Assembly: GCF_004331265.1 (NCBI RefSeq)
Contig: NZ_SJOO01000008.1
Span: forward strand, 124,001 to 188,000
DNA: 64,000 nucleotides
Direction of reading: 5' to 3'
Origin: Enterobacter wuhouensis
GTDB lineage: Bacteria; Pseudomonadota; Gammaproteobacteria; Enterobacterales; Enterobacteriaceae
The notes beneath the pieces are model-generated. The model was not told the DNA's origin. It ran no database searches and saw only the letters and a program-made list of their open reading frames with translations. Shown one piece after another: positions 30,655 through 37,596 of this stretch (its first letter is position 1; each line of letters starts with the position of its first letter). Both the position numbers and the translations under genes were made by a program.

Positions 30655-31871
30655 AGGTTGGTTTCTTCTTGCTGAAATTTCCGCTGTCGTCAGAAACCTT
30701 TGTGCTAAACCAAATCACCGCGTTTATCGATATGGGGTATGACGTGGAGATTATCGCTCTGCAAAAGGGCGACACGCAGAATACCCACGCGGCGTATACG
30801 CAATACGAGCTGGAGGCGAAAACCCGCTGGCTGCAGGATGAACCCGGCGGTCGACTAAATAAGCTTCGCTACCGCGCAGGCCAGACCCTGCGCGGTATCC
30901 ATCGTGCGTCGACCTGGCGCGCGCTGAACGTTTCGCGCTACGGCGCAGAATCCCGCAACCTGATCCTGTCAGCCATCTGCGGCCAAACGGCGCAGCCGTA
31001 CCGTGCCGACGTCTTTATCGCCCACTTTGGCCCGGCGGGCGTAACCGCCGCGAAGCTGCGCGAGCTGGGGGTGATTGACGGCAAAATTGCGACAATCTTC
31101 CACGGCATTGATATCTCCAGCCACGAGGTGCTCAACCACTATACCCCCGAGTATCAGCAGCTCTTCCGACGCGGTGACATGATGCTGCCCATCAGCGATC
31201 TGTGGGCGGGGCGCCTGAAAAATATGGGCTGCCCGGGGGAGAAAATCACGGTTTCGCGGATGGGCGTAGATTTGGCGCGCTTTACCCAGCGTCCGGTGAA
31301 GGTGCCGGGTAAATCGCTGGAGATCATTTCCGTTGCGCGTCTGACCGAGAAAAAAGGGCTGCACGTGGCCATTGAGGCCTGCCGCCAGCTGAAGGCGCGC
31401 GGGGTGGATTTCCACTATCGCATTTTGGGGATTGGGCCCTGGGAGCGCCGCCTGCGCACGCTGATTGAACAGTATCAGTTGGAAGGGCACGTGGAGATGC
31501 CCGGCTTCAAGCCCAGCCATGAAGTGAAGGCAATGCTTGATGAGGCGGACGTTTTCCTGCTGCCGTCCGTAACGGGGGCCGACGGCGATATGGAAGGCAT
31601 TCCGGTGGCGCTGATGGAGGCGATGGCTGTCGGTATTCCGGTGGTCTCGACGGTACACAGCGGGATACCTGAACTGATCCAGTCCGATTATTCAGGCTGG
31701 CTGGTGCCGGAGAATAATGCGCTGGCCCTTGCCGATCGGCTGGCCGCCTTCAGCGATATCGATCGTCAGGCGCTGGAGCCTGTGCTGCATAATGCCCGAC
31801 AAAAAGTCGAGGCGGATTTTAACCAGCAGGTGATTAATCGCCAGTTAGCGAGCCTGCTGCAAACGCTGTAA
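30651..31871 (+). CDS. wcaL: Colanic acid glycosyltransferase WcaL (GT4)
   Basis: GT-B family-4 glycosyltransferase, 406 residues as in E. coli. It has SSETFVLNQITAFIDMGYDV at the start, the donor-domain start ISVARLTEKKGLHVAIEAC and the EGIPVALMEAMAVGIPVV motif with the conserved E-x7-E pattern. It is coupled to wcaK by an ATGA overlap; wcaM follows after 12 bases. It is believed to be a galactosyltransferase of the colanic acid side chain, a family-level statement. Confidence 0.94.
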   Translation: MKVGFFLLKFPLSSETFVLNQITAFIDMGYDVEIIALQKGDTQNTHAAYTQYELEAKTRWLQDEPGGRLNKLRYRAGQTLRGIHRASTWRALNVSRYGAESRNLILSAICGQTAQPYRADVFIAHFGPAGVTAAKLRELGVIDGKIATIFHGIDISSHEVLNHYTPEYQQLFRRGDMMLPISDLWAGRLKNMGCPGEKITVSRMGVDLARFTQRPVKVPGKSLEIISVARLTEKKGLHVAIEACRQLKARGVDFHYRILGIGPWERRLRTLIEQYQLEGHVEMPGFKPSHEVKAMLDEADVFLLPSVTGADGDMEGIPVALMEAMAVGIPVVSTVHSGIPELIQSDYSGWLVPENNALALADRLAAFSDIDRQALEPVLHNARQKVEADFNQQVINRQLASLLQTL

Positions 31872-31883
31872 CGCCGAGGTTGT

Positions 31884-33275
31884 ATGCTTAAACAGATTAC
31901 CCGACGCCGCTTTGTCTCTTCTTTATCCGTCCTGGCGGCTACGCCGCTGGTCTCCTCCCGGGCCGTGCGCGCGGCAGTTGGGAAGACGGTTTCCATCGAT
32001 CGGTACAACAAAAACGACTGGATCGCCGCGTTCAAACAAGCCTTTCGCGACGGCGATACCGTCGTTGTGCCCGCCGGGTTAGTCTGCGACAACATCAACA
32101 CCGGCATTTTTATTCCCGATGGCAAAACGCTGCTGATCCGCGGCGGGCTTAAGGGGAACGGGCGCGGGCGCTTTGTACTCCAGGAGGGCAGTAAAGTCAT
32201 CGGTGAGGGGGCAGGGCGTACCCACAATATTACCCTGGACGTGCGCGGTTCTGACTGCGTGATAAAAGGGCTGGCGATGAGCGGCTTTGGCCCGGTAACG
32301 CAAATTTACATCGGCGGTAAAAAGCCCAGAGTTATGCGCAACCTGGTGATTGATAATATCAATGTGAGCCAGGCCAACTACGCCATTCTGCGCCAGGGAT
32401 TCCATAATCAGATCGACGGCGCGCGCATTACCAACAGTAAATTCAGCCACCTGCAGGGGGATGCGATTGAGTGGAACGTGGCGATCAACGATCGCAATAT
32501 CCTGATCTCCGACCACACGATCGATAACATCAACTGCACCAACGGTAAGATCAACTGGGGTATCGGCATTGGCCTTGCGGGCAGCACGTACGACAATGAG
32601 TATCCTGAAACGCAAACAGTGAAGAATTTCGTGGTGGCTAATATCACCGGCAGCAACTGTCGACAGTTAGTCCACGTCGAAAACGGCAAACACTTTATTA
32701 TTCGTAATGTAAAAGCTAAGAATATTACACCCGATTTCAGCAAGAAGGCGGGAATAGATAACGCCACTGTTGCTATTTATGGCTGTGATAATTTCGTTAT
32801 TGATAATATCGACATGGTCAATAGTGCCGGAATGTTGATTGGCTACGGCGTAATAAAGGGCGACTATCTGTCGATCCCGCAAAACTTCAAGCTCAACGAT
32901 ATACGCCTGGATAATCGCCAGCTTGCGTACAAATTGCGCGGAATACAAATTTCCTCCGGTAATGCCACCTCGTTCGTCGCCATCACCAATGTGGAGATGC
33001 AGCGCGCTACGCTTGAGCTGCACAACAAACCTCAGCACCTCTTTTTACGTAATATCAACGTGATGCAGGAAGCTGAGGTAGGGCCGGCGCTGACAATGAA
33101 CTTCGATTTACGCAAAGATGTTCGAGGGAAGTTTATGGCGAAGGATGAGACGCTGCTGTCGCTGGCAAACATCAAAGCGGTGAATGAAAAGGGACAAAGC
33201 TCGGTGGATATCGACCGGGTCGATCAGCATGTGGTGAATACGGAACGGCTGAATTTTGCGCTCCCGCACAGATAA
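31884..33275 (+). CDS. wcaM: Colanic acid biosynthesis protein WcaM (Tat-exported beta-helix)
   Basis: Last gene of the colanic acid operon, 463 residues (E. coli 464). The N-terminus has a twin-arginine-type signal: TRRRFVSSL at residues 6-14, then a mildly hydrophobic stretch ending near AVRAAVG. The rest has repeated short beta strands with many Asn/Asp turns ([19 protein letters not shown]), typical of right-handed parallel beta-helix proteins that bind or cleave polysaccharide. The enzymatic role is not established in the family. A periplasmic location is inferred from the signal. Confidence 0.9.
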   Translation: MLKQITRRRFVSSLSVLAATPLVSSRAVRAAVGKTVSIDRYNKNDWIAAFKQAFRDGDTVVVPAGLVCDNINTGIFIPDGKTLLIRGGLKGNGRGRFVLQEGSKVIGEGAGRTHNITLDVRGSDCVIKGLAMSGFGPVTQIYIGGKKPRVMRNLVIDNINVSQANYAILRQGFHNQIDGARITNSKFSHLQGDAIEWNVAINDRNILISDHTIDNINCTNGKINWGIGIGLAGSTYDNEYPETQTVKNFVVANITGSNCRQLVHVENGKHFIIRNVKAKNITPDFSKKAGIDNATVAIYGCDNFVIDNIDMVNSAGMLIGYGVIKGDYLSIPQNFKLNDIRLDNRQLAYKLRGIQISSGNATSFVAITNVEMQRATLELHNKPQHLFLRNINVMQEAEVGPALTMNFDLRKDVRGKFMAKDETLLSLANIKAVNEKGQSSVDIDRVDQHVVNTERLNFALPHR

Positions 33276-33393
33276 TCGACGGATTGTTATTTTGCGATTA
33301 TTCCTGGAGCAAAAAAGCGATCAATTCAGATTACAACTACTGTAATTTGTGATGCTAACGGGTAACATCGGTCCAGAATTACAGCAAAACGTA

Positions 33394-33422
33394 CTGGCGA
33401 AAACAGGTTAAAGAGCTATAAT
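33394..33422 (+). promoter_or_regulatory. Probable galF promoter
   Basis: A perfect TATAAT at 33417-33422 lies 30 bases before the galF ATG; a weak -35 candidate, CTGGCG, lies 17 bases upstream. The position between wcaM and galF suits a separate galF transcription unit. No factor-binding site was recognised. Confidence 0.45.
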
Positions 33423-33451
33423 TCGTCAACCATTTTAAGGTGGAAGAAATA

Positions 33452-34348
33452 ATGATTAATTTGAAAGCAGTCATTCCGGTAGCAGGTCTGGGCATGCACA
33501 TGCTGCCAGCCACAAAAGCCATTCCAAAAGAGATGCTGCCGATCGTCGACAAGCCTATGATTCAATACATCGTCGATGAGATTGTTGCTGCAGGGATCAA
33601 AGAAATCGTCCTGGTTACGCACTCTTCCAAAAATGCGGTAGAGAACCACTTCGACACCTCTTACGAACTCGAAGCGTTGCTTGAGCAGCGCGTGAAGCGT
33701 CAGCTGCTGGCAGAAGTTCAGTCGATCTGTCCTCCTGGCGTAACCATCATGAACGTGCGTCAGGCGCAGCCGCTGGGTTTGGGCCACTCGATTCTGTGCG
33801 CGCGTCCGGTCGTGGGTGATAATCCATTTATCGTTGTTCTTCCAGATATCATCATCGATACCGCGTCTGCGGATCCGCTGCGCTATAACCTCGCCGCGAT
33901 GGTGGCTCGCTTCAATGAAACGGGCCGCAGCCAGGTGCTGGCGAAACGCATGGATGGCGATCTGTCCGAGTACTCTGTTATCCAGACTAAAGAAGCGCTG
34001 GAGACAGAAGGGCAGGTGAGCCGCATCGTTGAGTTTATCGAGAAACCGGATCAGCCGCAGACGCTGGATTCTGACCTGATGGCGGTGGGCCGCTATGTTC
34101 TAAACGCCGATATCTGGGCCGAGCTGGAAAAAACCGAGCCAGGCGCCTGGGACCGTATCCAGTTAACCGATGCGATTGCCGAACTGGCGAAGAAACAGTC
34201 CGTTGATGCGATGCTGATGACCGGCGACAGCTACGACTGCGGCAAGAAAATGGGGTATATGCAGGCCTTTGTGAACTACGGGCTGCGTAACCTGAAGGAA
34301 GGCGCGAAGTTCAGAAGCCGGATTGAGAAACTGCTGGCTAACGACTGA
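33452..34348 (+). CDS. galF: GalF, UDP-glucose pyrophosphorylase-like regulatory subunit
   Basis: Paralogue of GalU, the UTP-glucose-1-phosphate uridylyltransferase. The 298-residue product has the GalU framework, but the nucleotide loop reads [20 protein letters not shown] where GalU has GLGTRMLPATK, so the catalytic arginine position is changed to histidine. This substitution fits published views that GalF has little activity of its own and modulates GalU. The ATG at 33452 was chosen over 33440 by homology. It marks the left border of the O-antigen locus and ends at an intrinsic terminator. Confidence 0.94.
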   Translation: MINLKAVIPVAGLGMHMLPATKAIPKEMLPIVDKPMIQYIVDEIVAAGIKEIVLVTHSSKNAVENHFDTSYELEALLEQRVKRQLLAEVQSICPPGVTIMNVRQAQPLGLGHSILCARPVVGDNPFIVVLPDIIIDTASADPLRYNLAAMVARFNETGRSQVLAKRMDGDLSEYSVIQTKEALETEGQVSRIVEFIEKPDQPQTLDSDLMAVGRYVLNADIWAELEKTEPGAWDRIQLTDAIAELAKKQSVDAMLMTGDSYDCGKKMGYMQAFVNYGLRNLKEGAKFRSRIEKLLAND

Positions 34349-34381
34349 TACGCATTTTATTGCACGGGTCGAATGTCGATG

Positions 34382-34442
34382 AACGACAGCAATCCCTCAT
34401 ATGGACGGTATGGTCCTGGTGAGTGGGTGCTGTCGTTTTTTT
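34382..34442 (+). terminator. Intrinsic terminator after galF
   Basis: Arms AACGACAGCA (34382-34391) and TGCTGTCGTT (34428-34437) enclose a 36-base loop that can pair further, and are followed by a run of T residues to about 34442. It separates galF from the O-antigen operon. Confidence 0.75.
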
Positions 34443-34735
34443 TATAAAAAATGATACATTACAGGCAGTTATAGTATGTCGTTTTGTTTCTTTACTTAAC
34501 GATTTTTGCTTGTTTCTACTTTCAATTAGGACGACAATTGTCACCACATTTGCGATTGGTCCGGTAAGCGATCTTTCTGGTTTTGATCGTAAAGACTCAC
34601 ACGTCTTGATTATTCTCAGTGCACTGGTAGCTGTAAAGCCAGGGGCGGTAGCGTGGGAAAATGCCCTTGCGGGCCTGGGTTACAATCTCTTCAATTGTAG
34701 CAACCTATATGTTGATAATTTTCTGGTGAAAAAAC
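34443..34735 (+). promoter_or_regulatory. O-antigen operon promoter and leader region
   Basis: Together with the galF terminator this is a 387-base stretch without a gene between galF and pseB. It is AT-rich before a JUMPstart/ops element at 34617-34655, and has a small GCCC-TTGC-GGGC hairpin just after ops. A 106-codon ORF through it has no recognisable product and crosses the ops element. The promoter is expected upstream of JUMPstart but I could not fix it. Confidence 0.55.
34617..34655 (+). promoter_or_regulatory. JUMPstart sequence with ops element, O-antigen operon
   Basis: The 39-base stretch begins CAGTGCACTGGTAGCTGTAA and ends in GGCGGTAGCGTG (ops core, 34644-34655). It matches the classic JUMPstart almost perfectly, better than the copy before wza. 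It lies 81 bases before pseB and should recruit RfaH for the pse-to-wbaP operon. Confidence 0.93.
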
Positions 34736-35734
34736 ATGTTTGATAATAAAACGATTCTGGTAACTGGCGGCACGGGTTCTTTTGGCAATAAGTTTGTTCG
34801 CATGACGCTTGAAAAATATAATCCTAAGAAGATTATTATTTATTCACGTGATGAAATGAAACAGTGGGAAATGGCTAAACATTTCAAAGATGAAAGTCGT
34901 ATCCGCTTCTTCATTGGTGATGTGCGCGATAAAGACCGTCTGTACCGTGCGCTGGATGGTGTTGATTTCGTGGTGCATGCTGCAGCTACTAAAATCGTAC
35001 CTACCGCAGAATACAACCCATTCGAATGTGTAAAAACCAACATCAATGGCGCAATGAACGTTATCGATGCCTGTATTGATAAAGGTATTGAGCGCGTGGT
35101 TGCACTGTCTACCGACAAAGCAAGTAGCCCAGCAAACCTGTACGGTGCAACTAAGCTGGCCTCTGACAAGCTGTTTGTCGCCGGTAACTCGTACTCTGGC
35201 GCCACCAAAACCCGCTTTGCCGTCGTTCGTTACGGTAACGTGATGGGTTCCCGCGGTTCCGTTATTCCTTTCTTCCTGTCCATCAAAGACAAGGGTGAAC
35301 TGCCAATCACTGATGACCGCATGACCCGCTTCATGATCACCCTGGAGCAGGGCGTAGAGCTGGTATGGCATGCCTTCAATGATATGGAAGGCGGCGAGAT
35401 CTACGTTAAGAAAATCCCTTCAATGAAAGTGACTGATGTTGCAACAGCCGTTGCGCCAGATGCTGCTCAGAAAGTGATTGGTATTCGTCCTGGTGAAAAA
35501 CTGCATGAGCAGATGATCAGTGCTGAAGATGCGCACTACACCTATGAGTATCCGGAACACTTTAAAATTCTGCCTGCAATCCATAACTGGTGCGATTCCC
35601 CAGAGCGTATTAAGGATGGCAAGCGCGTTCCAGAAGGCTTCGTTTACGAGAGTGATAGCAATGCAGAATGGATGAGCATTGAAGAGCTGCGTCAATGGAT
35701 TGATGATAATCGTGAAAAAGTAGGCAATATCTAA
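34736..35734 (+). CDS. pseB: UDP-N-acetylglucosamine 4,6-dehydratase (inverting), PseB
   Basis: First step of pseudaminic acid synthesis: UDP-GlcNAc to UDP-2-acetamido-2,6-dideoxy-beta-L-arabino-4-hexulose. The 332-residue soluble SDR enzyme has the NADP loop TGGTGSFG (10-17), the active-site STDKASSPANLYGATK with Thr126-Asp127-Lys128, Tyr136 and Lys140. It lacks the N-terminal membrane spans of the retaining LegB/PglF type, supporting the pseudaminic rather than the legionaminic route. The stop shares one base with the pseC start. Confidence 0.95.
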   Translation: MFDNKTILVTGGTGSFGNKFVRMTLEKYNPKKIIIYSRDEMKQWEMAKHFKDESRIRFFIGDVRDKDRLYRALDGVDFVVHAAATKIVPTAEYNPFECVKTNINGAMNVIDACIDKGIERVVALSTDKASSPANLYGATKLASDKLFVAGNSYSGATKTRFAVVRYGNVMGSRGSVIPFFLSIKDKGELPITDDRMTRFMITLEQGVELVWHAFNDMEGGEIYVKKIPSMKVTDVATAVAPDAAQKVIGIRPGEKLHEQMISAEDAHYTYEYPEHFKILPAIHNWCDSPERIKDGKRVPEGFVYESDSNAEWMSIEELRQWIDDNREKVGNI

Positions 35735-36885
35735 TGAAATTTATCCCCTATGGACGGCAGGATATCTCTGATGAAGATATCAATGCAGTAGTGGGCGTAC
35801 TGAAGTCTGATTTCTTGACTCAGGGGCCATGTGTTCCACAGTTCGAGCAGGCCATCGCTGATTACGTCGGCGTTAAGCACGCCGTTGCGGTAAACAGTGC
35901 AACGTCTGCACTTCATATTGCGTGCCTGGCACTGGGGCTGAAAAAAGGTGACTGGCTATGGACATCGCCTAACACCTTCGTGGCTTCGGCAAACTGTGGG
36001 CTCTATTGCGATGCAAATGTAAGCTTCGTGGATATTGATCCGCAGACTTACAACATGAGCGTTGAAGCGCTGAAAACCAAACTCATTGCGGCGAAAGCAG
36101 AAGGCAAGTTACCTAAAATTGTTGTACCGGTGGCATTTGCTGGACAGTCATGCGATATGGAAGCGATCCATCAGCTTTCGAAAGAGTATGGTTTTGCCAT
36201 TATTGAAGATGCATCACATGCCATCGGCGGCAACTACCAGGGGGCCAAGATTGGCAACTCCCGTTTTGCTGATATCACCATTCTGAGCTTCCACCCGGTT
36301 AAGATCATCACCACGGCGGAAGGCGGTATGGCGCTGACGAACAATGATGCACTGGCTGAAAGCATGCAGCTTTTCCGCAGCCACGGCATTACGCGTGACG
36401 GCGATAAAATGACTAAAGCGTCTGAAGGTGGTTGGTACTACCAGCAGGTTGATCTTGGTTTGAACTACCGCATGACCGAACTGCAGGCGGCGCTGGGTGT
36501 GACCCAGCTCAAGCGTATTGATGGATTTGTGGCGCGCCGTCATGAACTCGCAAAACGTTATCATACTGCGTTTGATGGCATTCCCGTGTCGACACCTCTG
36601 CAAGCAGAAAGTGGCTACAGTGCATTACATCTTTACCCGTTAACGGTAAACGATCCTGCCATGCGTAAGCCATTATTCGATCGCCTGCGTGAAAAAGGGA
36701 TTGGTGTTAACGTTCACTACATTCCCGTTCACACTCAACCGTATTATGAGCAGTTAGGGCATAAAGCAGGGGATTATCCGGTCGCGGAGGATTACTACGC
36801 GCGCGCGATTAGCATTCCTATGTACTCCACATTGACAGATGAAGAGCAGGATTACGTCATCCAGTGCATTCGGGAGTTCTTTTAA
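35734..36885 (+). CDS. pseC: UDP-4-amino-4,6-dideoxy-N-acetyl-beta-L-altrosamine transaminase, PseC
   Basis: Second step of the pathway: PLP-dependent amination of the PseB product using glutamate. The 383-residue DegT/DnrJ/EryC1 family protein has the substrate loop NSATSALHIACLALGL, the cofactor aspartate in IIEDASHAIGG (Asp159) and the PLP lysine in SFHPVKIITTAEGG (Lys190). It overlaps pseB by one base and abuts pseF directly. The call rests on family motifs plus the complete pse set around it. Confidence 0.94.
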   Translation: MKFIPYGRQDISDEDINAVVGVLKSDFLTQGPCVPQFEQAIADYVGVKHAVAVNSATSALHIACLALGLKKGDWLWTSPNTFVASANCGLYCDANVSFVDIDPQTYNMSVEALKTKLIAAKAEGKLPKIVVPVAFAGQSCDMEAIHQLSKEYGFAIIEDASHAIGGNYQGAKIGNSRFADITILSFHPVKIITTAEGGMALTNNDALAESMQLFRSHGITRDGDKMTKASEGGWYYQQVDLGLNYRMTELQAALGVTQLKRIDGFVARRHELAKRYHTAFDGIPVSTPLQAESGYSALHLYPLTVNDPAMRKPLFDRLREKGIGVNVHYIPVHTQPYYEQLGHKAGDYPVAEDYYARAISIPMYSTLTDEEQDYVIQCIREFF

Positions 36886-37596
36886 ATGAATGTGGCAATC
36901 ATTCCTGCGCGTGGCGGCAGTAAACGTATTCCACGCAAAAATATTAAAGAATTTTGTGGGAAACCAATGATTGCCTGGTCCATTGAAGCCGCTCAAAAGA
37001 GCGGCGTCTTTGATCGAATCATTGTGTCAACCGATGATGAAGAGATTGCTGAGGTTGCGCGTGAATATGGTGCAGAAGTGCCTTTTATGCGCCCAGCAGA
37101 GCTGTCGAATGACTATGCGGGTACGATCCCTGTTATTCATCATGCTGCTGACTGGCTTATTAATCACGGCTATACGATTGATTTTGTATGCTGTATTTAT
37201 GCTACTGCGCCATTTATCCGCGCCGAGGATATTGTTCGTGGCCTGTCTATACTGCGTGAACAGCAAGGTGATTACGCTTTCACTATTACAAAATTCCCTT
37301 ATCCGATTCAAAGGGCACTGAAAGTTAGCAACGAACAGCGTATCAGCATGTTTTCGCCAGAAATGTTCAATGTTCGTTCTCAAGACCTGGAAGAGTCGTG
37401 GCACGATGCCGGGCAGTTTTACTGGGGTACCTCCCACGCCTGGTTAAATGAAAAGCCGATTTTTAGTGCAAATTCCTTCTCAATAGAACTTCCACGAGAG
37501 CGAGTTCAGGATATTGATACTCCAGAAGACTGGCGCGTAGCAGAGTGGTTGTTTAAAGCCATGGAGTTTAAAAATGAATGTGTTTCTGCGGGCTGA
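36886..37596 (+). CDS. pseF: Pseudaminic acid cytidylyltransferase, PseF
   Basis: Last step of the pathway: activates pseudaminic acid with CTP to CMP-Pse. The 236-residue protein is a CMP-sugar synthetase (NeuA/KdsB superfamily) with the nucleotide loop IPARGGSKRIPRKNIKEFCG at residues 6-25 and VSTDDEEIAEVAREYGAEVP. It starts immediately after pseC, and its last 23 bases overlap the start of the following fusion gene. A sialic acid or legionaminic acid synthetase would look similar; the neighbours decide for Pse. Confidence 0.92.
   Translation: MNVAIIPARGGSKRIPRKNIKEFCGKPMIAWSIEAAQKSGVFDRIIVSTDDEEIAEVAREYGAEVPFMRPAELSNDYAGTIPVIHHAADWLINHGYTIDFVCCIYATAPFIRAEDIVRGLSILREQQGDYAFTITKFPYPIQRALKVSNEQRISMFSPEMFNVRSQDLEESWHDAGQFYWGTSHAWLNEKPIFSANSFSIELPRERVQDIDTPEDWRVAEWLFKAMEFKNECVSAG

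Noticed and set aside
34423..34743. 106-codon ORF between galF and pseB
   Set aside because: It runs through the terminator tail, JUMPstart and ops element and overlaps the pseB start; no family resemblance.
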